5,465 nucleotides of DNA from Ignavibacteriota bacterium (GTDB taxonomy: Bacteria > Bacteroidota > Ignavibacteria > Tepidaquicellales > Tepidaquicellaceae): positions 10,103-15,567 of the forward strand of contig PNBM01000106.1 of assembly GCA_003135995.1 (NCBI GenBank). The letters are read 5' to 3'. The notes under the pieces were generated by a model. It was not told the origin of the DNA. It did no database searches and saw nothing but the letters and a program-made list of their open reading frames with translations. A program made the translations under genes and the position numbers. Below, one piece after another: positions 1 through 5,465 of this stretch (positions are counted from its first letter, which is position 1; each line of letters opens with the position of its first letter).

Positions 1-54
1 TCGATTCAAAATTTTCAAAAAATATCAATAATTAATATTACTTCTGAAAACAAT

Positions 55-113
55 AAAAAAAATCCATTATATATATAATAGTTCTTAAAGAATAAAATAA
101 TATAATGGATTTT
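55..113 (-). terminator. Probable intrinsic terminator of the PpiD-like gene
   Basis: A perfect 14-bp inverted repeat pairs 59-72 with 100-113 around a 27-base loop; the loop itself contains a small TTCT/AGAA hairpin at 82-92. Read on the minus strand, the last arm ends in TTTT and runs into further T residues (A run at 55-62 on the plus strand), giving a stem followed by a T tract. It begins 11 bases after the stop codon of the minus-strand gene, where a terminator is expected. Weak points are the long loop and a stem with only two G-C pairs. The stem is symmetric and also has TTTT on its plus-strand side, so it might also act on a convergent gene to the left that is not in the window. Confidence 0.55.
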
Positions 114-124
114 ATAAATTAAAA

Positions 125-2302
125 TTAATTTAAATACCTGTCTCTGTTATCTACAATATCGGATGCATTCTGCAGGTTCGTTAACCAATCCTGAACAATT
201 GACTGCTGTTTTGTTTGAAGCATTTGCTTCCTTATATCCATTTGTTTTGCAAGATAATCCTGCTCGTTAAACTGAGTTATAGTATTCAATTTTACAATAT
301 AATAACCCCTCGTACCTTTTATAGGTGCGGATATTTCACCCTGTTTCATCGATAAAACAGTATTAAATAAATTATAATCCATTCCCAGTTTCTGGTCAGG
401 TTTGGTAATAGAAACACTGTCTGCTAAATCATATGTGTACTGCGGATATTGAGCTTTTAAAGAAGCTAAATCACCATTTTGAATTTTGTTTTTTAAATCG
501 TTCGCAATAGTGACAAGGGCTTCAAATTTTTTCTTCTGTTGAAGTTTTGGTTTTATTTGAGTGGTCTTTATAGAATCAAAATTTTTATATCCCTCAGAAA
601 TTTTATCTGTAATCATGTAAACTCCATACCCGTTCTGCACTTTTACCGGTCCGAATAATTTACCCGTACTATTGCTTAAACCGAAATTTATGATATTGTT
701 ATTCTGTCCTGCTCCGGGAACAAAACCGTTTTTAGAGATTTCAGGTGTTGGCATCGCAGCAAGATTGTAATTTTTAGCTAATGTATCTATTGTAACTTTC
801 TTAACTCCACCGCATGATAAAAACGAACCCTCTGATTTTTCTACTTCTTTCATAAAATCTGCAGCTCTTTTGCGCGCAATTTCTTTTGTTCTGGCACTTG
901 CAACTACGGGTTTCTTGATTTCCGCAACTTTAAATTCTTTTTTTGATTTACCACTGACTTTTATAATATGAAATCCAAACTGTGTTTTAATCGGTCCGAC
1001 TATATCACCAACATTTGCCTTCATACAAGCATCTTCGAATTCCTTTACCATCTGTCCTTTTGTAAACCATCCGAGATTTCCTTCATTTTGCTTTGCTGAT
1101 GGGTCTTCTGAAAATTGAGCGGCAAGGCTATTGAATTTTTCGCCTTTTTTTACCTTGCTTAAAATATCCTCAGCCTTTTTCTTTGCCGCAGCCGTATCGG
1201 TTCCGAAATTTATAAGAATATGTGATGCATTTACATATGTATCTTCACCATCTTTAGAATCAAGCATTTTTATTATCTTATAAGCATCCTGATCAATAAT
1301 CAGGTTTGATACATCATTCTGTTTTGCGGTAAATAAAAAATCCAGTGCACCCTTTCCGAAGGCGCTTGGTTTTTGAAATTCATTGTTATATGGAGTTGAT
1401 GAAAGATCATTTACAAGTTTAATCAAAGATGAATCCTCAATGTTTGAATTTTTCATCTCTTTTACATTCACTTCAAGTAATTTTTTTACATTAAGAGAAT
1501 CGTCCAAAGTGGGTACATCAGGGAAAACTACATATTTAAATTTTGTTGCTTCTTCCTGCTTAAAATCATCTTTATGCTCATCATAATATTTTTTCATATC
1601 CTGGTCTGTAACAGCATATAAATTTGAATCTGTAACAGCGTTTACATCAAGCAAAATATAATTAAAATTAGCTTTGATATTCTCATCTTTGTATTTCTGA
1701 AGGACATCTTCTTCGGGAATAAACACAGATGCCGTAACCTGTGTATTTAATTTCTGGTCTAACAATATTTTTTTCAGATATTGCTCGATTTCAACCCATT
1801 TTGATTTGTTTTGTGGTTCCTGAATTGCACCCTGAAGAGCTTCCGGATGGAATACTCCCGAGGAATCAACAAAATTATTTTTCAACCAATCGGGAAGAGT
1901 TTCAGGCTGATTGTAAACCCAATCACGAATTTCATCATCCGATACAGTAATGCCAAGTCTTCTCATTTCCTGTTCTTTTAACGTCTGCTGGACTAAATAT
2001 GTCCAGACCTGGTCTTTAATTTGCTGATAAGTAGCATCATCAACGTCCTTTCCCTTGTTCTGTTCACGCATCTGATCGACCTGTCTCTGTAATAGTGTCT
2101 CAAACTCACTGTATTGAATTTCTACGCCATTTATTTTTGCAAATACAATTTTTTCACTACTATGCAATCCGAGATAATCCATGCCCCATTGTAAGACGAT
2201 TGTTCCGAGAAAAGCAACTATTAATATAATAATTATGAGCGGCATTCTATCCCTCATTTTATTCATAATACCGGTACTACGCTTTGCCTTTGGTTTATCC
2301 AT
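125..2302 (-). CDS. ppiD: PpiD-family membrane-anchored periplasmic peptidyl-prolyl cis-trans isomerase (SurA N-terminal + parvulin domains)
   Basis: Complete 725-residue protein, predicted to assist folding of exported proteins at the periplasmic face of the inner membrane. A short basic cytosolic tail (residues 1-20, rich in Lys/Arg) precedes one membrane segment at about 22-40, with no signal-peptidase site, giving a signal-anchor topology as in PpiD. Residues about 53-200 match a SurA/PpiD N-terminal chaperone region: an AKINGVEI start, then charged helices with the LGITVSDDEI segment. Residues about 356-450 are a parvulin (PpiC) rotamase domain, with ASHILI around His361, the F-x-x-L-A signature at 390-394, EGNLGW at 407-412 and GFHIIK around His445. 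Partial parvulin-like tails also appear near 314-346, 540-568 and 640-672. E. coli PpiD is shorter (623 residues) with one parvulin domain. The ATG is the first possible start because a TGA codon lies directly before it, and an AAAGGAG sequence lies upstream. The gene is monocistronic within the window. Family assignment is firm; the symbol is by family resemblance. Confidence 0.92.
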   Translation of the reverse strand: MDKPKAKRSTGIMNKMRDRMPLIIIILIVAFLGTIVLQWGMDYLGLHSSEKIVFAKINGVEIQYSEFETLLQRQVDQMREQNKGKDVDDATYQQIKDQVWTYLVQQTLKEQEMRRLGITVSDDEIRDWVYNQPETLPDWLKNNFVDSSGVFHPEALQGAIQEPQNKSKWVEIEQYLKKILLDQKLNTQVTASVFIPEEDVLQKYKDENIKANFNYILLDVNAVTDSNLYAVTDQDMKKYYDEHKDDFKQEEATKFKYVVFPDVPTLDDSLNVKKLLEVNVKEMKNSNIEDSSLIKLVNDLSSTPYNNEFQKPSAFGKGALDFLFTAKQNDVSNLIIDQDAYKIIKMLDSKDGEDTYVNASHILINFGTDTAAAKKKAEDILSKVKKGEKFNSLAAQFSEDPSAKQNEGNLGWFTKGQMVKEFEDACMKANVGDIVGPIKTQFGFHIIKVSGKSKKEFKVAEIKKPVVASARTKEIARKRAADFMKEVEKSEGSFLSCGGVKKVTIDTLAKNYNLAAMPTPEISKNGFVPGAGQNNNIINFGLSNSTGKLFGPVKVQNGYGVYMITDKISEGYKNFDSIKTTQIKPKLQQKKKFEALVTIANDLKNKIQNGDLASLKAQYPQYTYDLADSVSITKPDQKLGMDYNLFNTVLSMKQGEISAPIKGTRGYYIVKLNTITQFNEQDYLAKQMDIRKQMLQTKQQSIVQDWLTNLQNASDIVDNRDRYLN

Positions 2303-2314
2303 TCAGTAACTAAA

Positions 2315-2321
2315 CTCCTTT
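2315..2321 (-). promoter_or_regulatory. Shine-Dalgarno site of the PpiD-like gene
   Basis: On the minus strand this reads AAAGGAG, a near-perfect anti-16S match, 12 bases before the ATG at 2302. The spacing is somewhat longer than the usual 5-9 bases, but an in-frame TGA immediately before the ATG rules out any earlier start. The site therefore supports the assigned start over internal Met codons at residues 13, 16 and 20. Confidence 0.6.
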
Positions 2322-2428
2322 AGAAGAAATTGGTTTTGAAAATTTAAACATTAAAATTAAAGTTTTTAAGCAGCAAAATCAATGAATAATTAAGTAACAG
2401 AATTCATTTACCTAATCAAAATCATCAA

Positions 2429-2444
2429 AGGAACATCAGTTCCT
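2429..2444. repeat. Small inverted repeat AGGAAC-ATCA-GTTCCT
   Basis: A perfect 6-bp inverted repeat with a four-base loop, about 130 bases upstream of the PpiD-like start. It is more GC-rich than its surroundings. It could be a protein binding site or a minor hairpin; no T tract follows on either strand, so it is not a convincing terminator. Short enough to be chance. Confidence 0.25.
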
Positions 2445-2523
2445 GCGACTATTATACAATTAGTTTATTTACTTAAATAATTAATGGATAAACTTTTTTC
2501 AATTCCTTGTGTTTTCAAAATAC

Positions 2524-2566
2524 TTTTATCTCATAATTCAAATTATTATCTCAAAATGAGATAAAA
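2524..2566. repeat. Cluster of three TTATCTCA units forming alternative hairpins
   Basis: TTATCTCA occurs directly at 2526-2533 and 2546-2553, and inverted at 2557-2564. The second and third copies form a perfect 8-bp stem with a three-base AAA loop. The first copy extends to an 11-bp perfect match with the inverted copy (2524-2534 against 2556-2566), so the same 3' arm can pair with either upstream copy. No T tract follows on either strand, which argues against a simple terminator. Possible roles are an operator for a dimeric regulator or an RNA structure; chance in AT-rich DNA is not excluded. Confidence 0.45.
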
Positions 2567-2813
2567 TCTGTAGCTGATAACTCCATAATTCTTCAAAAGC
2601 ACTGATTTTAGATGGTATAGAACTTGCTGCAATTATTAAGCGAAAGTTAATTAGTTTTAATACATATTAGAATTACATTGCCACAGATTTGAGATCATCC
2701 ATAATTTTATCTGCGAAATTTGCAAGACACATATACCTCATAAAATATCAGCAAAAGTGAATTTAAATAAAATCAAAATAATTTTAAAATAAATTTTCAG
2801 GCAGGTTATAATT

Positions 2814-5465
2814 ATGAAAACTTTTTACTTTTTTAAAGCCTCCCGAAATAATTTCATCATTTCGGCAGTTTTGTTTTTTGTTTTATTTTTTCTTTCCTCA
2901 AACTTAATTTCGCAGACAGTTATTAAAGTAGGTAATTCCCAATCTTTCACATCAGTCAGTGAAGCTTTTAATTCCTTGCCGGGCACTTTAACAAGTGCAT
3001 ATGTGATTGAAATTGAAAGCGATTACAATCCCGCAGGAGAGTCGCAAATTCGGGTTTTCTCAAGAACCGGATCAAGTAATTTAAATTATATTTTGGTTGC
3101 TCCCGCTGCAAATGTTTCAGCTACAATATCTATTTCTGATAATAATTTTCTATTTTACTTTAGCGGGGCAACTTACGTTACAATTGACGGAAAATATAAC
3201 GGACCCGGGTCATCTTTGACACTGAAAAATACTAACACATCCGGTTCTACGATTCAATTCACGGAAAGCGCTCAATTTAACACGATAAAGAATTGCAACA
3301 TAATAGGAAGAAACACTTCGGTTACATCAGGTGTAATAGTTTTTGGCACTGCAACTGCGGGTACCGGAAATTCATATAATACAATAACCCAGAATAAAAT
3401 AAGCGGTGACGGTACTTTTCTTCCTGCAAATATAATTTATTCCGACGGGTCTGCCGGACATCCTAACGCTAATAATATTTTCACGAAAAATGAACTGTTT
3501 AATTATACATCATACGGAATTTATATCACTTCATCGGGAAATGGAAATAACTGGACGATTGGCGGAAATAATTCTGATGATGGAAATAGCATTTACCAGA
3601 CATCAACTGTAATAACATCACAAATCGCTATTTATTTTAAGCCGGGTAGTTCATCTTACGGAAATTTAATTGCGAATAATTATATCGGAGGACAGAGTTC
3701 ACAATGTACGGGCAGTCCCTGGACAATTAACGGGAACATTTCGTTAGTTGGAATAAAAGCAAATGTATCTACTTCACAAAATGGAGTCGATATAAAATAC
3801 AATAATATTCAAAATATCAGTATTACAGGTTCAACATCATCAGCGTATTTTTATGGAATTTACGCTGACTCAGGTGCTATGACTGTTTCACAAAATATAA
3901 TCGGACATAATTCAACACCAAATAGCATTCTAAGTGATGCCCCGGCTCTTCTTTGCGGCTTTTACGGAGAAGCAATATATGCAACTACAGTTTCTTATAA
4001 TAATATTGCGAATCTTACAAATACGAATACGGGAAATTCGACAACAAAAATTAGAGGTATTGTACATAATAATATAGTAGGTAATTCGAACGGCAAAATC
4101 ACAATATTAGGAAATAATATTCATGATTTAAAAAATGCCGGTATAATTCCGTTTCCAGACGGAACAATATATGGAATAGTTTATACTGATTCTTCAAGTT
4201 TATCTCAGGCGGAAATAAGCAATAATGTAATATATAATCTGAACTGTACTAATTCATCCGGTGTGAATGTTTATATGGGAGCAATCGAAATAGATAATTG
4301 TGCTTATAATTTAAATATTTTTAATAACAGAATTTATAATTTGGTTAATTCCAATCTTGTTGATCCGATGATAGGCGGCGTAATTGTGCATTTAGATTAT
4401 GGAACACATTTAAGCCACTTGATAAATATATATAACAATATGATTTCCTTAAATAACAATTCGGATGTATTGTTGTTTGGTATATGGGATATGAACGTAG
4501 TTTCAAGTCAGGTTAATATGAATGTATATTATAATTCAATATTATTGTCGGGAACTATAACGTCAGGCTCTAATAAATCTTCCTGTTATTCCCGCGGATT
4601 CACAGGAGCAACTCCACCAACTTTACCTGTAAAGTCAGTAACAAAGCTGAGAAACAATATATTTATAAACATAAGAACCGGCGGCACAGGGTCACATTAT
4701 TCGGTTATAAATGCACCGGATGTCTCTATACCTCCGGCAACAAACTGGGCTTCCAATTATTCCAATTATAATTTCCTTACTACTTCAAATGTGAATGCTG
4801 TGGGTGGCTGGGGAAACGGTTCATCTTTCACAGATTATAATTTTGCGGATTGGGTAAATCAGACAGGTGTATCGATGCAGGACAATAACAGCTGGTATTT
4901 ACCATCTTCCTCTGTTCAGATTTACAACCTGTTTAATAGTCCTTCCACTGCTGATTTAAGTATAAGAGCTGACCAGGAAGAGGCCTGGTATGTAAACGGT
5001 AAGGGCATTGCAGGACCGGAATCAGGAATGATTGTAACGGATATAGCAAATACAAGCCGTTCCACAATTTATGGAAATGGTACCGATATCGGAGCATTTG
5101 AGTTTGATCCTTCATCTATACCGCCAACTCCGGACTTTTCAGGTATTATTGCAATTGGTAATACTCAGAAGATTACATTCGGTGGAAGAACACTTGCAAC
5201 AATTACGTGGAATTCCGGTACATCACTTCCTACTTCTTATTCATTCTCATATTTTACAGGTCAAACACCTCCGGGAGTTTTTACAGGAAATTACGGGGAC
5301 AGCTACTGGACATTAACACAAACAGGTGGAGCAAATTTTAATTATAATCTTTCATTATATTATGACCCGGCTTTGATCGGAACAATTTCCGCAGAGAATG
5401 CAATTAGACTCGCAAAACGGGAAGGTTCAGGCTCATGGAACCACTATACATTTTCAACGGTCAAC
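2814..5465 (+). CDS. Large secreted right-handed beta-helix protein, partial (3' end outside window)
   Basis: An uninterrupted frame of 884 codons runs off the right edge, so the C-terminus is missing. The start is the first ATG after an in-frame TAA at 2790-2792; only a weak GCAGG (2801-2805) precedes it, as is common in Bacteroidota-like genomes. Residues 1-33 are a Sec signal peptide: basic N-region, hydrophobic core at about 14-27, probable cut before Gln34. There is no lipobox Cys. Residues about 35-125 form a beta-rich lead-in ending in VTIDG (122-126), typical of pectin-lyase-like folds. Residues about 150-640 are Asn-rich beta-helix repeats with recurring N-N-x-I turns. The helix region closes near DIGAFE (758-763), a motif common at the end of such domains. 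A Pro-rich linker (770-773) leads to a further beta-rich domain from about 775. No catalytic residues are recognised; an adhesin, surface or matrix protein or a polysaccharide-binding/lyase role are all possible. Type IX secretion is inferred, and its C-terminal sorting domain would lie outside the window. Confidence 0.85.
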   Translation, partial: MKTFYFFKASRNNFIISAVLFFVLFFLSSNLISQTVIKVGNSQSFTSVSEAFNSLPGTLTSAYVIEIESDYNPAGESQIRVFSRTGSSNLNYILVAPAANVSATISISDNNFLFYFSGATYVTIDGKYNGPGSSLTLKNTNTSGSTIQFTESAQFNTIKNCNIIGRNTSVTSGVIVFGTATAGTGNSYNTITQNKISGDGTFLPANIIYSDGSAGHPNANNIFTKNELFNYTSYGIYITSSGNGNNWTIGGNNSDDGNSIYQTSTVITSQIAIYFKPGSSSYGNLIANNYIGGQSSQCTGSPWTINGNISLVGIKANVSTSQNGVDIKYNNIQNISITGSTSSAYFYGIYADSGAMTVSQNIIGHNSTPNSILSDAPALLCGFYGEAIYATTVSYNNIANLTNTNTGNSTTKIRGIVHNNIVGNSNGKITILGNNIHDLKNAGIIPFPDGTIYGIVYTDSSSLSQAEISNNVIYNLNCTNSSGVNVYMGAIEIDNCAYNLNIFNNRIYNLVNSNLVDPMIGGVIVHLDYGTHLSHLINIYNNMISLNNNSDVLLFGIWDMNVVSSQVNMNVYYNSILLSGTITSGSNKSSCYSRGFTGATPPTLPVKSVTKLRNNIFINIRTGGTGSHYSVINAPDVSIPPATNWASNYSNYNFLTTSNVNAVGGWGNGSSFTDYNFADWVNQTGVSMQDNNSWYLPSSSVQIYNLFNSPSTADLSIRADQEEAWYVNGKGIAGPESGMIVTDIANTSRSTIYGNGTDIGAFEFDPSSIPPTPDFSGIIAIGNTQKITFGGRTLATITWNSGTSLPTSYSFSYFTGQTPPGVFTGNYGDSYWTLTQTGGANFNYNLSLYYDPALIGTISAENAIRLAKREGSGSWNHYTFSTVN

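Larger units (their letters stand above)
2303..2813. other. Divergent intergenic region, no convincing gene
   Basis: About 510 AT-rich bases separate two divergent starts, so promoters for both genes should lie here. No sequence fits the Bacteroidetes TAnnTTTG promoter element in either direction. Weak sigma70-like pairs can be drawn: TTGCAA (2720-2725) with TAAAAT (2741-2746), 15 bases apart, for the plus gene; and on the minus strand TTGATT (2377-2382) with TTTAAT (2356-2361), also 15 bases apart, for the isomerase. Neither is persuasive alone. The region also holds the TTATCTCA repeat cluster at 2524-2566, a small AGGAAC/GTTCCT hairpin at 2429-2444 and a FolD-like stretch at about 2602-2652. 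All open stretches are under 35 codons and lack a ribosome binding site. Confidence 0.6.

Noticed and set aside
71..80. AT dinucleotide run as a possible simple repeat or origin element
   Set aside because: Only a few units long and part of the terminator stem and loop; no DnaA-box-like sequences nearby.
1383..1586. Plus-strand open frame of 67 codons inside the PpiD-like gene
   Set aside because: Lies entirely antisense to a well-supported coding region, has low-complexity Ser/Phe-rich translation and no ribosome binding site; a shadow of the real gene.
1741..1950. Plus-strand open frame of 69 codons inside the PpiD-like gene
   Set aside because: Antisense shadow of a conserved family protein, with no recognisable domain.
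2394..2480. Plus-strand stretch of 28 codons ending TAA (contains IIKGTSVPATII)
   Set aside because: No start codon, since the frame opens after a TAA with GTA and contains no ATG, and no ribosome binding site; the apparent pattern partly reflects the AGGAAC/GTTCCT inverted repeat.
2673..2741. Minus-strand 22-codon open frame (starts MRYMCLANFADK) in the intergenic region
   Set aside because: The composition looks protein-like, but it is very short, has no Shine-Dalgarno sequence upstream and matches no family I recognise.
4933..5115. Minus-strand open frame of 60 codons opposite the beta-helix gene
   Set aside because: Antisense to a continuous 884-codon frame with coherent domain content; no supporting signal.
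5071..5316. Plus-strand open frame of 81 codons overlapping the beta-helix gene in another frame
   Set aside because: Its Leu/His/Gln-rich translation is typical of an out-of-frame reading, and the main frame continues through it with recognisable motifs such as DIGAFE.

Overview
The window is AT-rich and holds two protein-coding genes transcribed away from each other, separated by about 510 bases without a convincing gene. Three features suggest a member of the Bacteroidota/Ignavibacteriota (FCB) group, most likely an Ignavibacteria-like bacterium. The first is a large PpiD/SurA-type periplasmic foldase. The second is a very large secreted, Asn-rich beta-helix protein with a signal peptide ending in Ser-Gln, of the kind often exported by the type IX secretion system in this group. 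The third is that Shine-Dalgarno signals are uneven: clear for one gene and poor for the other. The taxonomic call is inference from protein style, not from a marker gene.

Layout. Positions 1-54 are AT-rich with no recognisable feature. Positions 55-113 form a likely intrinsic terminator for the minus-strand gene. Positions 125-2302 (minus) encode a complete 725-residue membrane-anchored peptidyl-prolyl isomerase of the PpiD family. Positions 2303-2813 are the divergent intergenic region, with a strong ribosome binding site for the isomerase, a cluster of inverted TTATCTCA repeats, a small AGGAAC/GTTCCT hairpin and a short stretch resembling the start of FolD. Positions 2814-5465 (plus) encode the first 884 residues of a secreted right-handed beta-helix protein that continues beyond the window.

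How they may fit together. Both products work outside the cytoplasm. The isomerase would sit in the inner membrane facing the periplasm and help exported proteins fold. The beta-helix protein is the sort of large exported client that needs such help. The sequence shows only adjacency and divergent orientation, so any functional link is speculation. I see no RNA gene, CRISPR array, insertion sequence or obvious novel multi-gene system. The most notable points are the repeated parvulin-like half-domains in the isomerase, the regular Asn-Asn ladder of the beta-helix protein, and the structured intergenic region.
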